From positions 422,582 through 486,581 of the forward strand of contig RPFO01000097.1 of assembly GCA_009746045.1 (NCBI GenBank): 64,000 bases of DNA, given 5' to 3'. Origin of the DNA: Mesostigma viride. Taxonomy: Eukaryota; Streptophyta; Mesostigmatophyceae; Mesostigmatales; Mesostigmataceae. The position numbers and the translations under genes are program-made. Position 1 is the first letter of the stretch. Every line of letters begins with the position of its first letter. This document shows positions 54,345 to 64,000 of the stretch, piece by piece. Below the pieces are notes generated by a model that saw only the letters and a list, made by a program, of their open reading frames with translations, was not told the origin of the DNA and did not search any database.

Positions 54345-54905
54345 GTGGTTCACTCGGCTGCTCCCGGCGGCCTTGCCATCGGCATCGCCCGAAACCAATC
54401 GCAGTCGCCCATATCCGCGGTCCGCGAACCGCGTTTCAAGCTCAAAACCTTCAATGTCGACGATTACGACTGGTACAACATTGCCCCGTGCACTGCTCTG
54501 GAGTCACTGCATTTTCTACAGGGATTACCCCTCGCTCCTTGAGCTGTGCCTCCACCTTCACAGCATCAACCGTCTTCTCAGATGGCCGCAGGTTTCAAAG
54601 ACGAGATCTGCTGCTGACGGGCCTCCACTACAACCGGCCCGACCTTCAGCACCTGATTCTCTCTGCTCCCTCCGGCTCACGAAGTCTGACGTCAAGATCT
54701 GGGCTTGCTGCCTTGCTCCGTTTCCGAATCCACTGTTCGTACCCTCCTCCTCAACGAGGCCTTCGAGCAGCACGTGACCCGCCTTGGGGCAGATGTGGCC
54801 GCCATTGGCGGCATGCTGGCTGCTGAGCTCCCTCACCTTTCCGCCACGGTCCGTCACCTCAACCTCCACCTTCCTGGCCTCCACCTCCATGCACTGCCGC
54901 CTCCA
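54345..54905 (+). pseudogene. Unassigned decayed ORF, probably from a mobile element
   Basis: Frames 54345-54542, 54488-54826 and 54705-54905 look like one protein broken by frame changes: RFKLKTFNVDDYDWYNIAP, then LLTGLHYNRPDLQHLILSAP, then NEAFEQHVTRLGADVAAIGG. I do not recognise the family. It ends where minus-strand reverse-transcriptase sequence begins at about 54909. Confidence 0.4.
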
Positions 54906-54908
54906 ATG

Positions 54909-55480
54909 AGCTTGGGACCATTCATATGGAACTGGCGGATGATCTCAAAAATGTACGATGGGACATGCACGGAACAGGCTGCTAGGTTGAGGACCACCCA
55001 TTAATCATTCAAGCGCGTGCTCCCGTTGGGAGTCACAGAGCACCGAAGTGCTTTTAATCCCTGCATGTGTGCACAACAGGAAGAAAGGGCAGAGACCCCC
55101 TTTCTCCTTCATCATTCATGCCAGAGGCATGCCACACTGCAATCGGACACGATATTTACGATCCGGCAAGATCTGTGGGTGCAATAAGACCCATGTGAGC
55201 ATATCATAACCACCCATAGGGCGTCCCATATAACCGTATCGAATTTGCCCTTGGTGTGATCCACGCCGGCGCGAAGATCAATAGCAATCGTAAGAGGCCG
55301 GGGGCCAGGCGGCCCACTTCCTCGATCAGGCGGCGCGCGGTCGTGGCCTGACCATAACACAATTGTGACCAACACGTACGGAAGCCCATCTGCATGGTAC
55401 TCACCTATAGGTGCATGGGAATCGAGGCTGGCATGACGCATGCGGTTCAGCAGGAGATGCATTAAGCGATGTAGCGTTCC
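54909..55480 (-). pseudogene. LINE reverse-transcriptase fragment (interrupted)
   Basis: The minus strand reads, in pieces, QMGFRTCWSQ, a RRLIEEVGRL helix, and an AIDLRAGVDHTKGKFDTVIW-type palm strand with the motif Asp. It parallels 62170-62500 base for base over long stretches. It is interrupted by the 207-bp insertion 55002-55208. Several frame changes make it non-functional. Confidence 0.75.
55002..55208. mobile_element. 207-bp insertion with 9-bp target duplication ACCACCCAT
   Basis: ACCACCCAT at 54993-55001 and 55209-55217 flanks a copy of the CGTGCTCCCG repeat family. The paralogue at 62260-62280 (GAGGACCACCCATGTAGGGC) has a single ACCACCCAT and no insert, so it is an empty site. Confidence 0.85.
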
Positions 55481-55739
55481 TGCGCATGGATTCGAGCACT
55501 GAGTTGACAAAATTATAATGCTGTGCATGCCCTCGGCACGCAGAGAGAGACCACCGTGCCAGATCGATGCCACAGCCAAAAACTAAGCACGCTTTCCACC
55601 ACCCACACCCATAATAGGCCATAAGCAGCCCTGGGGGGCATGCAGAGAATTAGGCCATCAGCTCTATATCAGTTGATCAGCCAATTGCTGTAGCCAGGGT
55701 AGAAGTCCGCAGGTCCGGCGGTTATTGCCCCTAAAGCTA

Positions 55740-56060
55740 GTAAGTAAGTGAGTAAGTAAGTAAGTAAGTACTAATTGCGTGTCATGCGCATGGGCATGCA
55801 CCGGCCATGCACGGAGTACTATGCTAATCTTATTAGAAAATAATTGCACAAAAGTTACAAATATCGTCTGCTTCATGCCCCGGCATTGATCGAACCATAT
55901 AGTCACTAGAGGGGGACATAATCCTCATCTGCTGAGCTGTCCTCTACTGTCATGGCAGACGAGGCGGTATAGGTTTTTGTGGATGAACCCTGAATATGCA
56001 TACCCCTAAAACCCCTCAGGCTCCGGGAAAAACCTTTATATTCTCCTTGGCTATCAGGGG
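55740..56060. repeat. Composite dispersed repeat
   Basis: A (GTAA)n GTAAGTAAGTAC module leads into AATTGCGTGTCATGCGCA and CACGGAGTACTATGCTAATC, then CCTCATCTG..GAGCTGTCCTC and TACTGTCATGGCAGACGAGG. The TATA-like module CCCTAAAACCCCTCAGGCTC with CTTTATATTCTCC follows. These modules occur separately elsewhere in the window (46275, 59780, 61383; 20400, 26258), so this copy joins both. Confidence 0.7.
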
Positions 56061-56404
56061 TTAGCATGCAACCTACCCCCACCATACCCGTCATCATGCA
56101 TGGCTGCATGAGCATTCGATCAGTCGTCTTGGATAGTCCGGATGACGCAGAGTTGCTATCTGCGACTCCAGACCTGGGCGATCGAGCTGGTGAGTCGCGC
56201 CACTTGCCTTGAATCGCGGGTCAGTGTAGGCTCCGCGTGGAAAAGTAACTCATCGGGTACTCCTTGGCATGCATGCCTTCGATTCAGTGCATGACTGCAT
56301 GTTCGCGCACTTACAGTACTTACTTATGCCCCAACTGACCCTTGCCGACGAGCTCAAGGACCAGCTTCTTACCCTCATGCATGGGCCTGGTAGGTGAGGT
56401 AGTA

Positions 56405-56760
56405 CTGCGCGGGTGCCACCGCCTTCCCCACTCACGTGTGGGACAATTACTAAGGCGGCTCCCCCACCAGTCCTGCTCACCTTCCCCTCCCGGCCCTGAG
56501 GAGTGAGGACAAGCAGCGATTCCTTTCTCGTCGCAAGAGGTTGCACGACCTCCTCTGGACGCTGGACGACGACCTCAGTGACCCCTACTCAGCAGCAGCA
56601 TGTGCACAGCGGCGCGACCTGTTGTGGCCAGAATACCTTCGCCACATAATTTAGCAGCTAGGACTCGGCCCCCAGAAGGCCGAGGTGTACTGGAGGGGCG
56701 GGGACCTGATGATCAACCGCAAGAATGCAAGATGTACGTGGACGCCCCCTGCGGGCTAGG
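56405..56760 (+). pseudogene. LINE ORF1-type C-terminal fragment, copy B2
   Basis: Encodes RLHDLLWTLDDDLSDPYSAA, then QRRDLLWPEYLRH, a stop, then KAEVYWRGGDLMINRK. It is followed by a tail (56760-57200) that ends in the shared ATATGCCCCTTCTCAGGGAT, then TCCCAACGGAGATAT. A second LINE-tail copy in the plus orientation. Confidence 0.65.
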
Positions 56761-57201
56761 TTAGCCCTTGTAATCATGGTAGTCACTGCCGCCATGGCAG
56801 CCATGCCTAGAATGTTTGCCTCAGCCTTGCAAGCCACCATACCTAGTAGACTCACGTGCACCGCTAACGCACGGTACACAACCAGCCATAGCCTTAGCTT
56901 AGCCCTCGTACAGCCAGCCATGCTACGTCCTTGCTATGCTTCGCTTACTTGCCCACTCCTGAGATGCCATGCTCTAGCCATTGTTTATAGCCACGATGAT
57001 CTTCCACCCTATGTCCGCACCTTAGCTGCTGCATGGAATATACATAGCTAGTGGCCCTTTATTGGTGCACCCGGCATGCAGAGCAGGTGTAGTTTACACC
57101 CTACCCTTAATTGCAGGAAGTAGCCCAGAATGTATTGTGTAAAAGCCATATGCCCCTTCTCAGGGATATGTATGAGCTACATGTGCTCCCAACGGAGATA
57201 T

Positions 57202-59755
57202 GAAAGGTTTGGCGGTAGACCGGTCTACTATCGTAGACAGGGTCTCGAAAACCAGCCCAAAATTTTATTTTGAGTAGCGCAATCGACAGATCTCTGTGAA
57301 AGGATCCAGGATCATACCTTAGATACCGGAAATTAACCCTTGGATGGTGTCCAACTGGTTCCTAAAAGTAGTTACCAGTTGCACTTTGCATTATAAGGTC
57401 CACAAACCAACCTAATAACAATTTTACTATCCATATTGGGACCAAAGCACACACATATATATAGTTACTTGGGGGTCATGCCATTGGTCATGTTGCACTG
57501 TCCTATGGGTACATATTAAGGACCCCCCCCCCAGGGGGGGGCGCTGGGTGCGAGACATGACACTCTTTTCATGCATTATTGGACGTTTAGACGGTGAAGT
57601 TGACCCTGGCCTCGTAAAGGCAGTTGCACAGGTAGCTGGGCATGGCTACTGAACACTGACACCGGAGGTTGTCCCAGGGACCCATCAGGCAGATCTAAAA
57701 ATAACTGGTGACTAAAAATAGGGATCAGTTTCCTTGGTACAATTGCTATCATTACAAGGCAAGTTTCCTAGTCCACATCGTTAAAAAACATCATAGATGG
57801 CAAGGCATGCATAGTTTCATCAATCCCAGCCTACAGAACATGCACTATAGCATCCAAACATAGATCACAACGCCAATGCACAGCTGCACTCCTACGTATC
57901 ATGGCATGGTACAAGGGCGAAGACTATAGCCAACACACTAACTACCACATGCTCATTTTTCTCACATGGCGATGCTCTAATAAGCGTGTTCCAAAAGGCC
58001 TAGCATGGTGACAATGCTAGTTGAAGCTCATTTTATGCTGGGCTTGATTATATTAGCTGCTAATCGTACGAAGCAACAACACAGCAACAAGAGGCATTGT
58101 CACGGTAGTGGTGATCTTTGAGCTTTACATGTTGCCATATAAAGCTCAAATCATCACTAACGTGCGGCTTCAACTATATTTCATGTTGGTGTGAAGAAAT
58201 AAAACCATATGGTAGCTAGCAAGGGCTAATAGTAAGTATGACACTATGCCAAGGCCCAAGTGCACACGTAGCAAGGGGGTGCAAGGGGCTGTGTTACACA
58301 TGCATCCAAAACATGAGAAACGACCTCCACGTGCATGGCCGAAGTGAAAGAATATAGAGACAATGCACTGACATTGTATTTTATGCCAGCAAGGCACTGG
58401 GGCTTCCATGCTTGTTACATGGAGTGACTGCACAATGGCGCAGGCTTCCCATACTAGCAAAGCAAAAAGGCCAACCTAAAACAGGTCAGAATACCCACTG
58501 TCTTGAAGTTCTTAGGCAGTAAAAACCATCGTGATACCATAAACCACTTTTCTAAATGTTATATCAATCGTTATTTTCGTATATTTGGTGTAAACACGGC
58601 TAACCATGAAGAAAACGGATGAAAAACTGATCGCAGTGGTTGTGTGCAACAACCACCATTGACCAATCCATAGAGTAGTAAAATAGTGACTTTTAGCCTA
58701 TCAAAGTTTCGATTACAGGTCGAGGATTACTTACCGAACGATAGAACAGCTTTACCTTGTCGATGGCCGACGCTGGGATACTAAACTGCGCCAGGTCGAA
58801 ACCGCAAATTATGGGTCTTGCGGGAGTTAGCACGCCGGAGGCAAGAAGGTGCCTCGCGACTTTCCCGGCCCATGAGCGCTAATGGAATATGCGAAACACA
58901 ATATATATAAACTATTCGTGGCGAAACACCCCATGATACGACGTCAAACAACAAGATCTAGCTCCATCATCACCGCCCAGACAAAAAACGCGCCCTGCCG
59001 CAATAAAATCCAGCCCGAGATAACTGCGCGCATCATTAGATGTTGCGTGACTGCGGCTATAGCATTTTTATAACGTATAAATTATGCCTACAAAATTTGG
59101 AACGGATCCATGCATCGATGCTCCTACACCAATCAATTTTCTGCACCGCCATAGCCCCGAATTTGCATACACGTCAATATTTTACATCCACGTTTCGTCC
59201 CATTTTACTGGGTACCCCCTGTACTTTGGTACTTCATACCTCCCTGTACACTTGTCCAAATATAGTGATGTCCGGTTGCAAGCTGTAGTACACATCTAGA
59301 TCTAGCAGCAGATCTAATAATATCATGGATACTACTTCTGGCATTCGCGCCAGCTCGGTTCTAAAACTGGTACCTATTTCTAGTTACCAGTAAAACTGGT
59401 AACTAGAAATAGGTACCAGTACCATTTAAGGGTTAAGTCCATTTCCGCGGTTGGGTGACAGTGCGGCTACAAGGGAGGTGAAAATGGCTGTATGCTGGCC
59501 GCCTTAGCATCAAATCGGCTAATTAAGTCAAGACAGGCCAAGTAAGACATTGGGGGGTCCAATCTAAAGTTCGAGTAGCGCAATCGACAGATCTCGATGA
59601 GGGAACTCAGAATCTGACCTTAACATGCCAGGAATGGTCCATATTTGGGCAGAAGGCCCGCCGGTCGAAATCCATTAATACTCCCTTTGCCAAAATGTGT
59701 TTTTTTTTTTTAAGGGTAGCATCTTACTGTATACCGGTCTATCGCCAACCCTTTC
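57202..59755. mobile_element. 2.55-kb DNA element with inverted ends, inserted in a LINE tail
   Basis: The left end GAAAGGTTTGGCGGTAGACC, then GGTCTAC pairs with the reverse complement of the right end (GAAAGGGTTGGCGATAGACC, then GGTATAC). ATAT flanks both sides (57198-57201, 59756-59759), and joining the flanks restores the LINE-tail word CGGAGATATGTTCC. A subterminal GAGTAGCGCAATCGACAGAT occurs in the same orientation at 57274 and 59574. No ORF resembles a transposase, so it is non-autonomous. Confidence 0.8.
59366..59420. repeat. Perfect 26-bp palindromic hairpin, 3-nt loop
   Basis: 59366-59391 and 59395-59420 are exact reverse complements (ACTGGTACCTATTTCTAGTT, then ACCAGT), separated by AAA. 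It lies inside the DNA element. A weaker ACTGG...AGTTACCAGT word occurs near its other end at 57353-57381. Confidence 0.95.
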
Positions 59756-59779
59756 ATATGTTCCAATTTACTTTTAATT

Positions 59780-59960
59780 TAACCCCATATAGTAACTAGA
59801 GGGCCGGGGACATAAATGATTCTCATCTGAGCTGCCCTCTACTGTAATGGCAGACGAGGCGGTAGTGTAGTAAAGCGGATATCCTCAGGGGCAATAACCT
59901 CCACCTGCGGACTTCTACCCTGGCTAGCAATGGGCCGCGGGGACCGTGGGGATAAAACAG
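59780..59960. repeat. Dispersed repeat module (TACTGTAATGGCAGACGAGG)
   Basis: Matches 61555-61690 nearly base for base, through GGCGGTAGTGTAG, CCTCAGGG.CAATAACCTCC, GGACTTCTACCCTGGCTAGC and GGGCCGCGGGG. It lies just outside the DNA element's right end. Confidence 0.75.
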
Positions 59961-60239
59961 GCGCATGCCCCGGCCTCAGGAAGATGCTTATCGCAGACGG
60001 CAGCCCATCTCTCCTAGTTGTCTATCATGCGGGCGCGGAGTACAGATAGTCCCAGAATTAAGCCCCACACCCTCGAATCAGCAGTTGTGTCATGCCATAG
60101 GTCCGGGTCGATCACGCCGCGTCGGTGCGGGGCGCGCGCAAGTTTGCCAGTGGGTTGCGACGGGACAAGAGGACGGCCTGCCATAGGACTGGACGGTGTC
60201 TACCTGGTTGGCCGGCCAGTCCTACTGTAAGCCCGCGCC

Positions 60240-60782
60240 TGCAGGCCGGGCCCACCTCGTTATTCACCTGGTCTGTGCGGGCAAGATGGATGGCAAAGAG
60301 GAGGCGGCGGTGTCGGATATGCGGGTAGTGGGTGACAAGAGGGAGCTCGCCGCGTAGAGAAAGCTCGCCCCGGGTGCAGCGCTCTTGGTGAGCGGACGCC
60401 GAGGATGTGACGGAGCATGCATTAATTCGAGTGACAGTGCCGTCAAGCTCAGTGCTTGCTCAGCGCCCGTGGTCTGGACAGGGTCTACGCCTAAGTCAGC
60501 AGCTGTCAAGGAGGATGCTGAGGACAAGGGCCTTGTTTGACAGAATGCGCTTGCGCCGCTCACTCAGATAGCGACATATGTCCAGAATCTGTCGAGGCGG
60601 CGGAGGGCCGCCAGGCGGGTGTTGATGTCGTCGGCCGTGGAGGGGAGCCAGCTGCCAAGGAGCTTGAAGCGAGTCGCCGGGGGGACGGCGGGGCTGCTGT
60701 CCAGCAAGAGGAGGCTGGGTGGGGTGGTCCCAGCGGGGAAGCCGATGGCTATGGCCTCCGTTTTCTTGAGCACTCACTGATC
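60240..60782 (-). pseudogene. LINE reverse-transcriptase thumb/connection fragment
   Basis: The minus strand encodes KTEAIAIGFPAGTTPPSLLL, then FKLLGSWLPSTADDINTRLA. After a frame change LSERRKRILSNKALVLSILL follows, and further on ELPLVTHY..IRHRRLLFAIH. This is the usual order after the YADD box in LINE-type reverse transcriptases (KTE.., LG.., I..R, A..L..W, K..I...V.S.LLY, RHRRL.F..H). Several frame changes and stops are present. Confidence 0.8.
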
Positions 60783-60794
60783 ATAAGCCCCACC

Positions 60795-61828
60795 TCGGGG
60801 CGCCCCCGCTCCTTCTCATGCACCTTTAAGAAACCGGCGGACAAGATTTCTTTTCTCAGACGCCGCATGAGCGGCTCGAGAAGACTCACTTCACCCTTGA
60901 TGACGACTTGACCCTGGCGCAGCAACAACGGCGACGGGAGCTATGGCCGACCTACCTCCAGCTCCGGCAGACCAAGGCCGGCGGGGCAGCCGGTGAACTG
61001 GAAGGGGCGACCATCTACGTCGGCCACAAGCCCTGGCGCATGCGACCCCCACGGCCCCAGCGACTCCAGACGCCCCAGCTTAGGGGAATACAGCAGTAGT
61101 AGTGTAGAATAGATAGACCGTGGCCATGTACATGTACGCCTTCTACAGGCTCTATACCAGCTGATTCACGAGCATTATTTAGCCATGTTCATGTGTGCCT
61201 ATGATGTGCCACACTCCAGCTGATGCCTAGCTTTATCTAGTTATGCTGTGCCCATGCAGAGAGCTGCTCTCTGCTGAGATGCCACGAGTCTAGCTCTTGT
61301 ATAGCCATGCTGATCTTCCCCCCCCATGACAGGCTCCCCCTGAGCTGGGCATAGCTTGATAGATCATGGGGATGCAGGTGCCCTGGTAAGTAAGTAGTAA
61401 GTAAGTACTTGCGTGTCATGCGCAAAGGCATGCCACGGAGTACTATGCTAATCTCATTAGAAAAAATAATTACACAAAAGTTAAAACAAATATCGTCTAT
61501 ATCATTCCCCAACCGTTAAGCACTAGATGGGGATGTAATCCTCATCCGAGCTGCATGTCCTCTACTGTAATGGCAGACGAGGCGGTAGTGTAGCGGCTAT
61601 CCTCAGGGCCAATAACCTCCACCTGGGGACTTCTACCCTGGCTAGCTAGCAACGGGCCGCGGGGCCCGTGGGGAGAAAAAAACAGGTGCCCTGGAGCACC
61701 CCGAGCAAGTGTCGTTTACATTCCCACCCTTGCAGGAAGTAGCTTAGAATGTACTAAAAGCCATATGCCCCTTCCTCTGGGATATGTGCTACATACACTC
61801 CCAACGGAGTTATGTTCCTAATCAATTA
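60795..61828 (+). mobile_element. LINE 3' fragment inserted into the minus-strand RT, 12-bp target duplication
   Basis: ATAAGCCCCACC is present at 60783-60794 and 61829-61840, flanking a plus-strand insert. The insert contains the ORF1-type block FTLDDDLTLAQQQRRRELWP (about 60886-60950) with VGHKPW, then a 3' tail with embedded dispersed modules. It ends CCCAACGGAGTTATGTTCC.TAATCAATTA. A long, exact target duplication and 5' truncation are typical of target-primed LINE insertion. The insert splits the reverse transcriptase within the VGLMIS / KKTE segment. Confidence 0.8.
60850..61100 (+). pseudogene. LINE ORF1-type C-terminal block, copy A2
   Basis: Close relative of the minus-strand block at 10830-11056: the same FTLDDDLTLAQQQRRRELWP and TYLQLRQTKAG, but GGAAGELEGATIYVGHKPW has lost the Tyr-Trp-Lys codons. 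It stops at an in-frame TAG at about 61097-61099. Confidence 0.65.
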
Positions 61829-61840
61829 ATAAGCCCCACC

Positions 61841-62055
61841 GCCCGCGCTTCCAGTGACAAGCTATCTAGCCAGAGTAATTGGGCGGACTCCGGGGTCCGT
61901 CTCCACGAGCGTCCTGTCATCAGCGTAGATCAGATCTATCGCTCAGTAGGTATATAAGGGTGGGTCAACCCCGCCGTAGCTGGCGCACTCCATGATCTCG
62001 ATGCCCAGCGGGCGCCCCTCGACACCTGCATGGGCAAAGTGGGCTTGTGCACGCG
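61841..62055 (-). pseudogene. LINE reverse-transcriptase catalytic (YADD) fragment
   Basis: The minus strand reads GVEGRPLGIEIMECASYGG, then after one stop DLIYADDRTLVETDPG, the YADD catalytic box of reverse transcriptases. It lies between the palm fragment (62170-62500) and the thumb fragment (60240-60782) in the right order for one minus-strand gene. Confidence 0.8.
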
Positions 62056-62169
62056 TCATAATATATTAGTCCACCAAAATGATGAATAGATATGCATGGG
62101 GAGAGCACACATCAGCCTGCCACACCCCTGTGTGCAGGGGGAACGCCGGAGTGATCGACGTCGTCACTG

Positions 62170-62500
62170 GTTCGGACCTGGGCTTGGGACCCTTCATATG
62201 GCACTGGCGGATGATCTCAACAAATATGTACGATGAGAGACACGGAACAGGTGGAGGACCACCCATGTAGGGCGTCGGACCCATATAACCGTATCGAATG
62301 CCTTGGTGTAATCCATGCACCCCGGGAGATCAATAGCAATCGTAAGAGGCCGGGGGCCAGGCGGCCCACTTCCTCGATCAAGCGGCGCGTAGTCATGGTG
62401 ACCATAACACGATCGGCGACCAACACGGAAGCCCATCTGGTACTCACCTAGGTGGGAATCGAGGCTGGCACGCCTGCGGTTCAGCAGGAGCTGACGCATT
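62170..62500 (-). pseudogene. LINE reverse-transcriptase palm fragment
   Basis: The minus strand encodes RASLDSHLGEYQMGFRVGR, then (frame change) ARRLIEEVGRLAPG, LTIAIDL and DYTKAFDTVIW, i.e. the QxGFRxGR and A-box Asp (KAFD) segments. It is an uninterrupted paralogue of 54909-55480, minus the 207-bp insertion found there. Confidence 0.8.
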
Positions 62501-62524
62501 CATGAAGTCACCACCCGTCGTCCG

Positions 62525-64000
62525 ATGGCCGAGCGTGCCTTGGATAGTCCAATCTCATGGACGACGCAACGGAGTCAACGCCGCGACCTTCATCGCCAAC
62601 TTCGCAACAAGGAGCGCCTGCTGGCTTTCGCAACCCGGCACTCCCAACGGTATGCTGCATTCTTTGACCCAAAGACCAGGCGAGCAAGTCGCGCCGCCCG
62701 CCTGGAGGGTGCCCTATGCGCATTGAAAATTAAAGTACTATGTTATCTCACGCCGCACACACGTCCCCGCCAGCCTCCCCCCAACCTCCTGCCGACACCG
62801 CGGGTCCCCGGCGGCCCCTGCTGGGCCAACGCCGGCACCACTCGCTGCGCATCGCTACCTAGACAATGTCCGCACCCTGCCCGGGGGAGATGCACCCCCG
62901 CGGGCCAACGAGCTTGTCCACTACTGCCGCCTATCTATATGGCATTGATGTGCTTGGGGTCCAAGAGCACCGACGCTCCTTCGAGGGCCCCGTTCAGCGT
63001 GTCACCCTCGCACTATAATGGCAACGTACTGCTGTGCGGCCCGGCGCATGCACCGGGTCAGGGAGGAGTGGGCCTGCTGTGCTCCCCCACCGCTGCCGCC
63101 CAGCTCGTGGACCACAAACTTTGCTCTATAATCGGATCCATCAGTGCACTTTCCGCTCCCTTGAAGGACGGACCCCCATTATGCTCTCGGTAATTGTCGG
63201 ATATGCCCCACATGCTGGGCACCCGGCCGAGGACCGCGCAGCGTTCTTCAACCAGTTGCTCGACATAGAGAAACAAATCCCACGTCAATACATCGTTGCC
63301 ATCTTGGTGGATGCCAACGCGACAATGCCCGCGGGCCGCGGGGGCTGCATGTATGCGCCGCGCCTAACCGATAGCAATGCCAACACCCCCCTACTTGAGC
63401 AATTAACTGCTCACTGCATGAGGGGGACTTGACTGCTGCCAATACGCTGTTTGCTAAACCGCCTGATGCACTAGTGACCTTTGTGGGCCCCATGCATGCG
63501 CAGGGCGGCTGGCTCGATGCTCCCTCGGCGGCGATGTGTATGCTTGGACTACATACTTGTGCGCAAGTGCTGGCGCTCTTCCGTCATCGATGCCCGTACG
63601 CTGACCACCCCCAGTGTCGCATCGGATCACCGCATGGTCGGTCACCGCAACCTTGCGCCTACTACGTCTTCAGGCCCCTGCGCGCCGCCGCCCCCGGCCC
63701 CGCCCTGACTGGACCTGCTTACGCCCCGTCCGCGTGGGCGCAGGGAGAAGTGGTCAGCGGATGAGATACGCCGCGATGCAATCAGGTCTGCCTTCGTGGA
63801 TCGACGCGCAACCTTTGATGTACCTGGACGCAGATCGCGGTGTAGATCTCACGCCACCCTACGAACTGTTCATGCGATCGGTGGAGCTTGGCTCTAAGCT
63901 TAATTCTCCCCGAGCAACCCCGCGCCCGACCAGCCCCGCTCTACCTGCGCGACGCCCGCGGGTGGTTGCCCGGCCGCCCGGCTGGCGCTAGCGCAGGCCC
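62525..64000 (+). pseudogene. LINE apurinic-endonuclease region (frameshifted, continues past window)
   Basis: 62560-62730 encodes a basic helical stretch (RRDLHRQLRNKERLLAFATR). From 62900 the endonuclease/exonuclease/phosphatase fold appears in alternating frames. IDVLGVQEHRRSF holds the metal-binding Glu. GQGGVGLLCSP, VIVGYAPHAG and ILVDANATMPAG (the D.NA motif) follow. The last block is LDYILVRKCWRSSVIDARTL with VASDHRMV (the SDH catalytic motif, about 63618-63640). After this a KWSADEIRRDAIRSAF-like linker leads toward a reverse transcriptase beyond the window. At least four frame changes are needed. Confidence 0.8.

Overview
The window is nuclear DNA of a eukaryote with GT-AG spliceosomal introns, interstitial TTAGGG repeats, a chromodomain Ty3/gypsy retrotransposon, LINE-type non-LTR retrotransposons and very abundant microsatellite and minisatellite DNA. 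Coding exons are GC-rich at third positions. This fits a large-genome protist or alga, perhaps a green alga, but the lineage cannot be fixed from the sequence alone.

Layout. 1-305 is purine-rich simple sequence. 306-3867 is a frameshifted DDE-transposase-like gene with a 79-bp tandem repeat in an intron. 4154-4370 is a fold-back element and 4692-5129 a small unidentified ORF. 5580-10227 is a 5'-truncated chromovirus (RNase H end, integrase, chromodomain, an extra ORF, 3' LTR). 10230-11127 is an inverted-repeat unit with a LINE ORF fragment. 12137-20244 is a second element of the same retrotransposon family: complete LTRs, a primer-binding site, a polypurine tract and a 5-bp target duplication, but almost no gag or pol. 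20540-22603 (minus) is an intact, intronless leucine-rich-repeat (F-box/AMN1-like) gene.

The main gene is at 24276-52492 (plus): a 19-exon SPX-EXS phosphate exporter (SYG1/XPR1/PHO1 family). The exons total 3,303 nt, every junction keeps phase, and together they encode about 1,100 residues from the SPX start to the EXS C-terminal Glu-Asn-Glu-His motif. Most of the 28 kb is intron. Many introns carry their own private satellite (10-bp, CCCCG, ATGGGGC, 22-bp, 24-bp, CCCTTG/CCCTCG and others). Nine exon edges have degenerate second copies, splice site included, in the adjacent intron. These 'exon echoes' are the most unusual feature here.

52493-64000 is a graveyard of nested transposons: ORF1-like and reverse-transcriptase fragments, a LINE apurinic-endonuclease region running to the window end, a 2.55-kb DNA element with terminal inverted repeats inside a LINE tail, and insertions dated relative to each other by target-site duplications and one empty-site paralogue. 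No bacterial operons, CRISPR arrays, rRNA genes or convincing tRNA genes were seen.
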